A DNA stretch of 51,508 nucleotides from Paenibacillus sp. oral taxon 786 str. D14 (GTDB taxonomy: Bacteria; Bacillota; Bacilli; Paenibacillales; Paenibacillaceae), in the NCBI RefSeq assembly GCF_000159955.1, contig NZ_GG695988.1:1-51508 (forward strand), written 5' to 3'. Positions 20,419 through 28,701 of the stretch are shown piece after piece. Position 1 is the stretch's first letter. Each line of letters starts with the position of its first letter. The position numbers and the translations under genes were made by a program. Under the pieces are notes generated by a model. That model ran no database searches. It was not told where the DNA came from and was given only the letters and a program-made list of their open reading frames with translations.

Positions 20419-21372
20419 CTAAAACCTAAAAGTCAAATAAAGCGCACAGGCAAGCAACGTCAGCGATACCGCAAACGCCCCGACGATCCATCCCGGGGTC
20501 GTAGACCGCGTCCGGCGCCGCGGAGTGAAACGGCGGGTGACCATCTCCTTCCACAACCGGCACGCTTCCGCCGTATCCCGGAACTCCCCATGGAGAGCCC
20601 GCTTCAACCAGGCGCGGTACGGCGCCAACGTCTCATACCCGTCGACGATGGCGATAAGATCGCTGCGGCTGCGCGTTTGCGGCAGCTGAGTCGCCGCTTT
20701 CTTTAACGCACTCTCAGCAAGCAAATGAATGCAGACAACCGCGAAGGAGAACCAGTCATACGCGGGATCCGCTGTACGGCTTCCCGCCCCCCAGAAACCG
20801 CGGTCGTACCACTCCGTAAACTGCTTTACGCTGTGCCCTTCACTTGTTACTCCGCCGTAATCGATCAGCTCGACTTCGCCATAAGCCCCTACGAGCACGT
20901 TCTCCGGCTTAAGGTCACCAAACACCCAGCCGGAATGGTGCAGCCGTCCGAGCTGTTGCAGCAGCTGAAGGCCAGCCACGTCCAGCCAGCGCGGCCCCCG
21001 CCGGGCCAAAAAGGCGCGCAGCGGCTCCCCTTGCACATAGCGCATAACGTAGAAAGGAATCTCCCTTCCCTGGTAAGTGAAGTCGTCCACCTCCACCAGG
21101 TAATTGAGATCCCGTTCCGCCGCACCCCGCCGCCGGCCTTGACGCTGCAGCGCTTTCAGCACATTGATTTCCGATTGAATATCCAGCGTATCGAAGCCCA
21201 GCTTCAGAGCGTATAATTTTCCGTTTTTCTCCCGTTTCACCAGGAATACAACGCCGTTAGCCCCTTGCCCGAGCAAACGCTGGATCACATACCGACCGCC
21301 GTTCCAGCGTCCGATAATCCGCGTTCCCTGCGGCAGGGGAATTTTAGACGACGTAGTCGCCGAGGATTCCAT
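20419..21372 (-). CDS. yabT: Membrane-anchored Ser/Thr protein kinase (YabT-like)
   Basis: The kinase fold starts with the glycine loop LGQGANGVVFLV, then the ATP lysine in YALKLG. The catalytic loop is FGDLKPENVLV, where Arg of the usual HRD is replaced, so it is a non-RD kinase. The metal motif is DYGG in place of DFG. One C-terminal membrane span (WIVGAFAVSLTLLACALYLTF) anchors it. B. subtilis YabT has this plan, sits at the same locus, and acts on RecA during spore development. The ATG at 21372 has GGAGGG five bases upstream and overlaps yabS by 29 bases. Confidence 0.88.
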   Translation of the reverse strand: MESSATTSSKIPLPQGTRIIGRWNGGRYVIQRLLGQGANGVVFLVKREKNGKLYALKLGFDTLDIQSEINVLKALQRQGRRRGAAERDLNYLVEVDDFTYQGREIPFYVMRYVQGEPLRAFLARRGPRWLDVAGLQLLQQLGRLHHSGWVFGDLKPENVLVGAYGEVELIDYGGVTSEGHSVKQFTEWYDRGFWGAGSRTADPAYDWFSFAVVCIHLLAESALKKAATQLPQTRSRSDLIAIVDGYETLAPYRAWLKRALHGEFRDTAEACRLWKEMVTRRFTPRRRTRSTTPGWIVGAFAVSLTLLACALYLTFRF

Positions 21373-22087
21373 CTTGTCCCTCCGTCTTCTCACGCCAAGA
21401 CTTACCATGTTCATTCAGTGTACCATATCGCATAAAATCCATCACCTTCAGAAGCGCAGGTCCGGTTGGCGTTGCCCCTCTCATGACGAGGCGTTGGAAG
21501 ATGGAACGGGCAGACCCCAGATCGCTGGTCCATTCCACATCCAGGACGGCATCCTCTCCGCTGTGCGAGCCGGGAAAATGGAAGACGGCCAGCTGGCTCT
21601 CCCCTTTCCGCGAGCTCAAGCTCAACATCATATCCCGAATCGCTTCCTCCACGGCCCGGAGCTTCGGCTTCATGCTGGCGCTGGCATCAATGAGAAGCGC
21701 CACCTGCAGCGAGCTGTTCTCGCTCAGCTCGTCGATCACCTCGACGACCTGCGAGCGCTGCTCTGGCGGCAAGTCACTAACCGTCTGATCGCCTAGGATC
21801 TGCCGGATCTCTTTATGAACCGCCTGTTGAATCGTCTGGACGACCGTTTTTCGCGTCATCATCTGCATCGTCTGAGCCAGGTTCTCGGTTCCGACAATCC
21901 GGCTCATCCCGCCGCCGGCCTTGGCGATTTCAGCGATCTCCAGACTCCCCAGCTCGCCAATCGTACCGTAATCGACAATCCCCACCACATTTACGGTGAT
22001 TCCTTCCTGCCTTGCCAGCGCCGCAGCCATCACCGGACTTTCCCCGACATTGGAACACCCGTCCGTAATCAACATAATCTGTTTCAT
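21344..22087 (-). CDS. yabS: VWA-domain protein (YabS-like)
   Basis: The protein opens with QIMLITDGCSNVG, which resembles the later TDG strand of a von Willebrand A domain. The metal-site motif LLIDASASM comes only in the second half. The order is thus like two partial VWA units or a rearranged domain, and B. subtilis YabS appears to share it. Partners are unknown; coupling to yabT suggests a kinase-linked role in sporulation. ATG at 22087 gives 247 residues; the frame is open to 22282, but family similarity begins at MKQIML. Confidence 0.88.
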   Translation of the reverse strand: MKQIMLITDGCSNVGESPVMAAALARQEGITVNVVGIVDYGTIGELGSLEIAEIAKAGGGMSRIVGTENLAQTMQMMTRKTVVQTIQQAVHKEIRQILGDQTVSDLPPEQRSQVVEVIDELSENSSLQVALLIDASASMKPKLRAVEEAIRDMMLSLSSRKGESQLAVFHFPGSHSGEDAVLDVEWTSDLGSARSIFQRLVMRGATPTGPALLKVMDFMRYGTLNEHGKSWREKTEGQDGILGDYVV

Positions 22088-22238
22088 CTCATCATCCCGC
22101 CTTTCAAATAGATAGAGTTCAACATTCTCGTATCTATCATTTCCAGCTAGGATAGAATTCAAACCAGCTGCGCGAAGAAAGACCCGGCCCGAGGCCATCA
22201 CTTCCTTATAAAAAAGAAAGGAACCTAAGACAGTCGCC

Positions 22239-22715
22239 TTAAGTTCGATAGAATCCAGAATTATCTGCATATTTATGCACAATGCGCATTTCGAGAATCC
22301 CCATATCCGGGTCCTCCTTATCCATCAGGATCTCCCAATAGTCAGGAGCCAGGGCTCTGAGTTGTTGATAGTCTTCCCGATGTAGCCTTACGCCGGCAAA
22401 GCGGTTGTTGTCAAAAACATAATCCTGCTCCGCCCGCAGCCCGAATTTGATCTCCAGCAAGCTCCGCAGTCCGCCCACTGTCATGAACTTAAACCGGTAG
22501 CCTTCCGATAGAGCTTGCTTGACCTCATCCAAATGCTCCTGGAGGTATTCCACAAATCCGTCCCACTGCAGCTCCGGATTAACTCGCTGCTGCAATTCAG
22601 CGGCATCCTTGCGCTCCAGCAGCTCCACGAGCTCCGCGCCTTGGATGCCCTTCGCCCGAATCATCTCCAATCGCAGCGCATAGAGCTGCGGCAAGCTGGC
22701 TTTTGGTGCTGTCAA
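22239..22715 (-). CDS. Uncharacterised protein of about 158 residues
   Basis: No family was recognised. The product has no signal peptide or membrane span, is rich in Leu and Glu, and ends in ADNSGFYRT. The start is ambiguous. ATGs at 22736 and 22721 lie before or against the ribosome site, whereas TTG at 22715 has GGGAGG eight bases upstream and is preferred. It lies 50 bases after oppF and before yabS, so it could be read with the transporter. Codon use and the clean reading frame support it being real. Confidence 0.6.
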   Translation of the reverse strand: MTAPKASLPQLYALRLEMIRAKGIQGAELVELLERKDAAELQQRVNPELQWDGFVEYLQEHLDEVKQALSEGYRFKFMTVGGLRSLLEIKFGLRAEQDYVFDNNRFAGVRLHREDYQQLRALAPDYWEILMDKEDPDMGILEMRIVHKYADNSGFYRT

Positions 22716-22765
22716 AAGCATGACCTCCCTACCCATATAACTAACTCATACTAGTCTATCTCAAA

Positions 22766-23731
22766 CTATACCAAATGGCACGCCACAAAATGCCCTCCGC
22801 CCACGTCGCGGAATTCCGGCACCCGCTGCTTGCACTCTGCCGTAGCAAACGGGCATCTGGTATGGAATTTGCAGCCGGAAGGCGGGTTCGCCGGACTCGG
22901 AATATCGCCCTTCAAAATAATCCGCTCCCGCTTCATGCGCGGGATTGGCAGCGGCACGGCAGACAGAAGCGCCTTAGTATAGGGATGCAACGGATGGCGG
23001 AACAACTCATCCCGCGAGGCCATTTCAACCATTCCGCCCAAATACATCACCCCAACCTGCGTGCACAGATGCTCCACGACGCTCAAGTCATGCGAGATAA
23101 ACAAATACGTTAATCCGCGAGTCTCCTGCAGTTTACGGAACAGGTTGATGATTTGCGCTTGGATCGATACGTCCAGCGCAGACACCGGTTCATCGGCAAT
23201 CATCAGTTCGGGGTTCAGAATCAGCGCGCGAGCGATTCCGATCCGTTGGCGTTGCCCGCCGGAGAACTCGTGCGGATAACGATCGATATGATAGGAGGAC
23301 AGCCCGCAGGAAGCCAGCACCTCCAGCACCCGGTCGCGGATCTCCGCCTTCGGCAGCAACCCGTGGTCGAGCAAAGCTTCGCCGATTGCGTCGCCAACCC
23401 GAATCCGGGGATTCAAGGAACCGTAGGGGTCCTGGAAAATCATCTGCAGCTTCGGTCTCAACCGGCGCAGCTCTTCATCCGCTAGCGAGTAAAGATCTGT
23501 GCCTTTAAACAGAATGTCGCCGTCCGTCTTCTCTGTCAAACGAACGATGCTGCGGCCGACCGTACTCTTCCCGCTGCCCGATTCACCCACCAGGCCGAAG
23601 GTTTCCCCGGGCTGAATGGTGAAGCTGATGTCGTCCACGGCCTTCACCTGTCCGGTTGTCCGCTGCAGCAGCCCTGTCTTAATCGGAAAATACTTTTTCA
23701 AATGCCGTACTGTCAGCAGCGGCTCACCCAT
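22766..23731 (-). CDS. oppF: Oligopeptide/dipeptide ABC transporter ATPase (OppF-like)
   Basis: This cytoplasmic ATPase helps power peptide import. Walker A is GLVGESGSGKSTVGRSI, the Q-loop is QDPYGSLNPR, the signature is FSGGQRQRIGIARAL and Walker B is ELMIADEPVSALD. The C-terminal oligopeptide-binding-cassette extension with its Cys cluster (GCKFHTRCPFATAECK) places it in the Opp/Dpp group. ATG at 23731 has GAGGAG seven bases upstream and overlaps the oppD stop by 8 bases. A longer frame to 23782 lies inside oppD and is unlikely. Confidence 0.94.
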   Translation of the reverse strand: MGEPLLTVRHLKKYFPIKTGLLQRTTGQVKAVDDISFTIQPGETFGLVGESGSGKSTVGRSIVRLTEKTDGDILFKGTDLYSLADEELRRLRPKLQMIFQDPYGSLNPRIRVGDAIGEALLDHGLLPKAEIRDRVLEVLASCGLSSYHIDRYPHEFSGGQRQRIGIARALILNPELMIADEPVSALDVSIQAQIINLFRKLQETRGLTYLFISHDLSVVEHLCTQVGVMYLGGMVEMASRDELFRHPLHPYTKALLSAVPLPIPRMKRERIILKGDIPSPANPPSGCKFHTRCPFATAECKQRVPEFRDVGGGHFVACHLV

Positions 23732-24707
23732 GGCGTTTCTCCTCCTCATACAACCAGCAAGCGGCTTTCTGGCCGCCTCCAAGCGATTTCAATGCCGGCT
23801 CCTTCGTGCGGCAAATGTCCATGCAGTGCGCGCAGCGGTCCTGAAAATAACAAGAAGGCTGCAATTCCAGCAAATTTGGCACTTGGCCCGGAATGGAAAA
23901 CAGCTCATCCTGACGCTGTCCGAGCACCGGCTTCGACTTCAACAACCCTTGCGTGTAAGGGTGCTTCGGCGATTCGAACAGCGCGGTCACTTCCCCTTCC
24001 TCAACCACTTTGCCAGCATACATCACGACCACGTAATCGGCCATTTCCGCGACGACGCCAAGATCATGGGTGATCAGCAGAATCGACATGTCCGATTCCG
24101 CCTTAATTTGCCGCAGCATATCGAGGATTTGCGCTTGAATCGTCACGTCGAGCGCCGTCGTCGGCTCGTCCGCGATCAGCAGCTTCGGCCGGCAGGAGAT
24201 GGCGATAGCGATCATGATCCGCTGCAGCATCCCGCCGCTCAGTTCATGCGGGTAACTCTTCATAATCTGCTCCGGCCGGGAGATCCCGACCTGCTCAATC
24301 AATTCTATGGCACGCTTGCGAGCTTCCTTCTTGCTCAGCTTCAAGTGAAGCACCATCGGCTCGATCAACTGCTCTCCGATCGTCAGCACCGGGTTCAGCG
24401 AAGACATCGGCTCCTGAAAAATCATCGCGATTTCATGCCCGCGAATGGCGCGAAGATGATGTTTATCTAAAGACAACAGATCGGTATCTCCAAATTGGAT
24501 TCGCCCGCCGATCTCCACCTCGGGTCCGCTTTGCAGCAACCCCATGATCGACATCGCCGTCACGCTTTTGCCGCAGCCCGACTCTCCGACGATACACACG
24601 GTTTCCCCCGGCTTGATCCGCAGGCTGACTTCATCAACCGCCTTGATACGTCCTTCTTCGGTATGAAAATGCGTGCTTAGCTGGTCTATCTCCAGCAAAG
24701 TTGACAT
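23724..24707 (-). CDS. oppD: Oligopeptide/dipeptide ABC transporter ATPase (OppD-like)
   Basis: This is the second ATPase of the importer. Walker A is CIVGESGCGKSVTAMSI, the Q-loop is FQEPMSSLNP, the signature is LSGGMLQRIMIAIAI and Walker B is KLLIADEPTTALD. The C-terminal Cys-rich patch (CYFQDRCAHCMDICR) is typical of OppD/DppD. ATG at 24707 (MSTLLEIDQL) matches the usual family start; a GTG at 24719 directly after the oppC stop is an alternative. It pairs with oppF in a heterodimer. Confidence 0.93.
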   Translation of the reverse strand: MSTLLEIDQLSTHFHTEEGRIKAVDEVSLRIKPGETVCIVGESGCGKSVTAMSIMGLLQSGPEVEIGGRIQFGDTDLLSLDKHHLRAIRGHEIAMIFQEPMSSLNPVLTIGEQLIEPMVLHLKLSKKEARKRAIELIEQVGISRPEQIMKSYPHELSGGMLQRIMIAIAISCRPKLLIADEPTTALDVTIQAQILDMLRQIKAESDMSILLITHDLGVVAEMADYVVVMYAGKVVEEGEVTALFESPKHPYTQGLLKSKPVLGQRQDELFSIPGQVPNLLELQPSCYFQDRCAHCMDICRTKEPALKSLGGGQKAACWLYEEEKRHG

Positions 24708-24719
24708 AAGCTTCTTCAC

Positions 24720-25655
24720 CTACCTGTTCATTTTCGGATCCAGCACGTCCCGCAGACCGTCGCCAAACAAATTGATAGCAATGACGGTGGCAAAAATAGA
24801 CAGCCCTGGCGGAATCCACAGCCAAGGATGCTGCTGGAAGTCGATCAAATTGTTCGCAGCGTCGATCATATTGCCCCAGGTCGGCGTCGGCGGCATCACG
24901 CCCAGCCCAAAGAAGCTGAGCACCGACTCGCTAAGAATCGCCCCGCCGATGTTCAGGGTGGCAATCACGATAATCAGCGGCACGAGATTCGGCAGCAGGT
25001 GATGGACCAGCTTGCGCCGGTCGCGAAGCCCCAGCACCTCCGCCGCCTGCATGAACTCGCGCTCCCGCAGGCTCAGCATCTGCCCGCGGATCATCCGCGC
25101 CAGCCCCGGCCAGTTCACCAGACTGAGCATAATCATCACGATGTACATGCGGTAGTCGGTCGGCACCTTCCACTCCGATAGCAGCGCCCCGGCAATGAAC
25201 AGCAGCGGTAGACCAGGAATTGTTAACAGCAAGTCGGCAAGCCGCATGATGATTTGGTCCACAATCCCGCGATAATACCCGGCAATCGCGCCAAGCAGCG
25301 TGCCCAAGAAGACGGACAACACCATGGATGCCAAGCCAACGGTCAGCGAAATGCGTCCGGCCTGCAGAACCCGGGTTAATACGTCCCGGCCCAGCTTATC
25401 GGTCCCCAGCCAATGCTGCCAGCTCGGCGGCTTGTTCATCATCGACATCTGAATTTTGTTATCCGCATACGGCGAGAACAGCGGACCCAAGAAGCAGGCA
25501 AGAAACATAAAAACAACAACAACGAGCCCCGACATGGCCAGTTTATTGCGAAGCAGCCGGCGCAGCGACTGGCGCCACAGCGACGGCTTCTTGGACACGG
25601 CGGTACGGGCAGCCTCTTGGCCCGGCTTCGATAGATGTTCTGGAATTGAGTTCAT
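24720..25655 (-). CDS. oppC: Peptide ABC transporter permease (OppC-like)
   Basis: This is one of the two membrane channels of the importer. The cytoplasmic N terminus leads into LAMSGLVVVVFMFLACFLGPLF, followed by the OppC-type loop WLGTDKLGRDVLTRVL. Several further spans follow, and the EAA loop that contacts the ATPase is about EREFMQAAEVLGLRDRR. GANNLIDFQQHPW-like residues near the end are usual. The 311-residue length is normal. It lies between oppB and oppD with short gaps. Confidence 0.93.
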   Translation of the reverse strand: MNSIPEHLSKPGQEAARTAVSKKPSLWRQSLRRLLRNKLAMSGLVVVVFMFLACFLGPLFSPYADNKIQMSMMNKPPSWQHWLGTDKLGRDVLTRVLQAGRISLTVGLASMVLSVFLGTLLGAIAGYYRGIVDQIIMRLADLLLTIPGLPLLFIAGALLSEWKVPTDYRMYIVMIMLSLVNWPGLARMIRGQMLSLREREFMQAAEVLGLRDRRKLVHHLLPNLVPLIIVIATLNIGGAILSESVLSFFGLGVMPPTPTWGNMIDAANNLIDFQQHPWLWIPPGLSIFATVIAINLFGDGLRDVLDPKMNR

Positions 25656-25672
25656 GGTTGCTTAACCCCCTA

Positions 25673-26626
25673 TTACAACCGGACACGCGGGTCGGCGATA
25701 TGGTACAGCAAGTCCGATAACAACGTCCCGATCACAGTCAAGATCGCAATCAGCATCGTAAATCCCATCAATAACGGATAATCCCGAACAGAAAAAGAGG
25801 ACATATACAACTGCCCAATCCCCGGCCAGTTAAAGATTTTCTCAATGATCAACGAACCGCCAAACAACGCAGGCAGCTCAAAGCCCACCAGCGTAATCGC
25901 CGGAAGCAACGCGTTTCGCAGCGCATGGCGGTACAGCACCTTGCTTTCCTTCAACCCTTTGGCGCGAGCCGTTCGGATATAATCCTGCTTAATCACGTCG
26001 ATCATGTTGGTCCGGAAGTAACGGGTCAGCGAACCGACGCCCAAAATGGTCATTACGATCACCGGCAGGGTCATATGGTGAATAACCTCTTTTACGTAAG
26101 CAAATCCAGTGGCACTGCTCCCCGTTGTGATCATCCCGCCCGGCGGCAGCCATTTCAAATCGACCGCGAGAATCTTGATCAGGAATAGTCCGATAAAAAA
26201 AGACGGCAGCGACATCGCAGCAAAGATCAGCACCAGCACAAGTGTATCGAACCAGGAATACTGCTTGTAAGCCGAGATGACGCCAACGATCACGGCAATA
26301 AACCAGGTAAAGAACGTCGATACCGCCGCCAGCAGGAACGAGTTCCAGATATAGTCGTTAAACAACGCCAGCACCGGCTTCTGCTGGGCTAACGAATAGC
26401 CAAAGTCGCCGTGAAAAGCATTCTTCATCCATATGAAGTACCGTTCCAGCACCGGCTTGTTCAAGCCGTAGATCTCCCGCAGCTCGGCCTTGCGCTCCGG
26501 CGTCAGCTTGATGTTCCCGCTGATGAAGTCGCCGGGCGTCAGCGCGTAAAGGCAAAAGATCAGCAGCGAGGCCGCCAGCAAAATCGCCGCCATATAAATC
26601 AATCGTTTGGTGATATAGGCGCTCAT
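25673..26626 (-). CDS. oppB: Peptide ABC transporter permease (OppB-like)
   Basis: This partner channel starts with ITKRLIYMAAILLAASLLIFC. It contains GDFGYSLAQQKPV and an EAA-type loop around QDYIRTARAKGLKESKVLYR, which couples to the ATPases. ATG at 26626 has AAGGAG nine bases upstream, giving 317 residues; the extra upstream frame crosses the oppA-oppB hairpin and is discarded. The lower expected level relative to oppA fits the hairpin between them. Confidence 0.93.
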   Translation of the reverse strand: MSAYITKRLIYMAAILLAASLLIFCLYALTPGDFISGNIKLTPERKAELREIYGLNKPVLERYFIWMKNAFHGDFGYSLAQQKPVLALFNDYIWNSFLLAAVSTFFTWFIAVIVGVISAYKQYSWFDTLVLVLIFAAMSLPSFFIGLFLIKILAVDLKWLPPGGMITTGSSATGFAYVKEVIHHMTLPVIVMTILGVGSLTRYFRTNMIDVIKQDYIRTARAKGLKESKVLYRHALRNALLPAITLVGFELPALFGGSLIIEKIFNWPGIGQLYMSSFSVRDYPLLMGFTMLIAILTVIGTLLSDLLYHIADPRVRL

Positions 26627-26646
26627 CGCGTCGCACTCCTTAGACA

Positions 26647-26686
26647 AGCCATCCCCTCGCATGCAGGGCACACGAGGGGAGCGGCT
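26647..26686 (-). terminator. Stem-loop between oppA and oppB
   Basis: AGCC/GGCT and CCCCTCG/CGAGGGG form a strong stem on the minus strand, with no T-run after it. Such hairpins after the binding-protein gene commonly stabilise its mRNA and lower downstream expression; that role is inferred. Confidence 0.6.
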
Positions 26687-26707
26687 GATTTTTCAAAGAT
26701 TCAGATT

Positions 26708-28468
26708 CTATTCCAACGTCCAGTTTGGCAAGCTGGAGGACAGGCCGGTAAACGGACTGACCGTCAGGTTTTGAATGCGGCCGTTATAGGCATATACCGT
26801 CTTCTTGTAGTTCGTGAAGATAATCGGCAATTCGTCGTTCAGCAGCTGGAACAGCTCCTTATAAGTGGCTTTACGTTGTTCGATGTCGCTGGTGCTCAGC
26901 GCTTTGTCATACAACTCTTTGACCTTCGGGTTGTCATAACCTTTGATCTCTCCATCCACGAATTGCAGTACGCCGTCGGACGGGTCAGCAAGCATTGGAG
27001 TAGAGAAGGAAGCCATATCGTAGTCGCCGCCTTCGACCTTGGAGACCAGCGCGTTAAAGTCCGCGAACACCTCCGGCTGGAAGTTTACGCCGATCGCAGC
27101 GAAGTTCTCCGTCGCTACAGCAATAAAGACGTCGGTTTGGGCGTTCTTGGAACCAAGGTAATGGATGGTCAGCTTCTGACCGTCCTTCTCACGGATGCCG
27201 TCTGCCCCTTTCACCCAACCGGCTTCGTCCAGCAGTTGATTGGCTTTGTCCGGATCATAGGCATATTGGTTGATGCCTTCTTCCGTGTAAGCCCAGGAAA
27301 TTGGCGAAGCTGGAATGTTGGCGACTTGCCCTGCGCCTTGGTTCGCTTCCACGTAAATGCTTTGACGATCCAATCCATACGTCAGCGCCTGTCTAACTTT
27401 CTTATCCTTCAAAGCTTCATGTTCGAGATTTAATTGCAGATAACCATAAGTGCTTGGGGTATACGGCAAAATATTGACGAAGCCCATGCTTTTCAGCTTA
27501 TCGATGTTCTCGGTCGTGGCGCTGAAGGAAGCGTAGTCCACTTCACCTGTCTCCAGGTACTGCCATGTGTCACCTTCAGAGGTTTTATAGATAAACTTCT
27601 CGGTTTTTGGCTTACCCGCATAGTAGTAAGGGTTGGCGACATAACGCACCTCTTGCCCCGGAATGAACTTCTCCAGGATATAAGGGCCGTTGCCGACCGG
27701 CTTCTCGTGCAGCTTCTTAATGTAATCGAGCTGGCCGAACTTGTAGTCCTTGCCGTAATAAGCTTTGGACAGGATATCGCCGCCAAGCAGCACCAGGGCG
27801 GTCGCATTTGGCTGCTCCAGCGTCACCGAGATGGTCTGCGGATCTTTCACGGTAATGCCGGAAATGCTGTCCGCCTTCCCTTCCTTATAAGCTTCACCGC
27901 CAACGATATGCAGCGTTGGGATTTGGGAGTCCCCGTCGTAAGCTTTGTCATGCAGCAACGTCCAGGTAAAGGCCACATCGTCTGCAGTCATTGGCGAACC
28001 GTCGCTGAACTTCAAGTCCTTACGCAGATGGTACGTATACGTCAGCTGATCATCGGAAACCTCCCAGCTTTCGGCGAGGCCCGGGGTCGGCAGCCCATTG
28101 TCATCCACCGTTACCAGCGGCGTAAACAATAGCGACGATACATTGCCGTCATATCCGCTCTGCTGGAAGTACGGCGTAAACGCGCCGCTCGGGTCGGTTA
28201 AGCCAACGATAATCGTATCGGTGCGCTCTTTGGCTATCGCTGGAAGCTTGGACATATCGCTGGCCGGAATGAACTGCAGCGCGCCTCCTGCTTCTGCGCC
28301 TGCGTTGTTCGCACCAGCCTCGCTTTGGCCATTACCCGCCTGAGCCGATGTCGAATCCGCTCCCTGCGCAGTATTGTTGCCCCCGTCCCCGCCGCAGGCC
28401 GTCAGTACCAAAGCCCCGGACAACAATAAGGTCAGAAGCGCAGTCACTCGTTTTTTCTTCATTTGCAT
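26708..28468 (-). CDS. oppA: Peptide-binding lipoprotein (family 5 solute-binding protein)
   Basis: This extracellular receptor delivers peptides (or a related solute) to the permease. A lipoprotein signal (KKKRVTALLTLLLSGALVLTAC) places the lipidated Cys at about residue 25, followed by a Gly/Asn/Ala-rich linker to residue 65. The family 5 core has LAESWEVSDDQLTYTYHLRKD and KFSDGSPMTADDVAFTW. ATG at 28468 has GGAGGGAG upstream. The exact substrate cannot be told; these proteins also bind dipeptides, nickel or signalling peptides. It is the first gene of the transporter operon. Confidence 0.92.
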   Translation of the reverse strand: MQMKKKRVTALLTLLLSGALVLTACGGDGGNNTAQGADSTSAQAGNGQSEAGANNAGAEAGGALQFIPASDMSKLPAIAKERTDTIIVGLTDPSGAFTPYFQQSGYDGNVSSLLFTPLVTVDDNGLPTPGLAESWEVSDDQLTYTYHLRKDLKFSDGSPMTADDVAFTWTLLHDKAYDGDSQIPTLHIVGGEAYKEGKADSISGITVKDPQTISVTLEQPNATALVLLGGDILSKAYYGKDYKFGQLDYIKKLHEKPVGNGPYILEKFIPGQEVRYVANPYYYAGKPKTEKFIYKTSEGDTWQYLETGEVDYASFSATTENIDKLKSMGFVNILPYTPSTYGYLQLNLEHEALKDKKVRQALTYGLDRQSIYVEANQGAGQVANIPASPISWAYTEEGINQYAYDPDKANQLLDEAGWVKGADGIREKDGQKLTIHYLGSKNAQTDVFIAVATENFAAIGVNFQPEVFADFNALVSKVEGGDYDMASFSTPMLADPSDGVLQFVDGEIKGYDNPKVKELYDKALSTSDIEQRKATYKELFQLLNDELPIIFTNYKKTVYAYNGRIQNLTVSPFTGLSSSLPNWTLE

Positions 28469-28556
28469 GATTTTCTCCCTCCGAATTGTCTTTTTTCAGG
28501 TGGAACCTTACAATAGACATCAATTCCGATAAGTTAAGTAGAGTTTTAACGCTCCT

Positions 28557-28626
28557 ATTATACGATCGGGATGCGGTTCTGTAAATAGAGAACTTAATAA
28601 TTTTTCTTTATTCAGAGAATTTAATA
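28557..28626 (-). promoter_or_regulatory. opp promoter with two upstream direct repeats
   Basis: TTTACA (28580-28585) and TATAAT (28557-28562) have a 17-base spacer. Just upstream, TATTAAGTTCTCT (28587-28599) and TATTAAATTCTCT (28614-28626) form direct repeats 27 bases apart. Their place upstream of the -35 suits an activator or a two-site regulator. The adjacent ArsR-type protein is the natural candidate, by inference. Confidence 0.6.
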
Positions 28627-28636
28627 TTTATGCCAC

Positions 28637-28674
28637 AAAAAAAGACCCCGCCCCCGTTCACACGGTGCGGAATC
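28637..28674 (-). terminator. Rho-independent terminator of the ArsR-type gene
   Basis: On the minus strand, a GC-rich stem (GATTCCGCACCG with CGGGGGCGGGGTC, imperfect) is followed by seven T. It separates the regulator from the opp promoter. Confidence 0.75.
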
Positions 28675-28701
28675 CTTATGACTGCCATGGCTGGCACTGA
28701 T

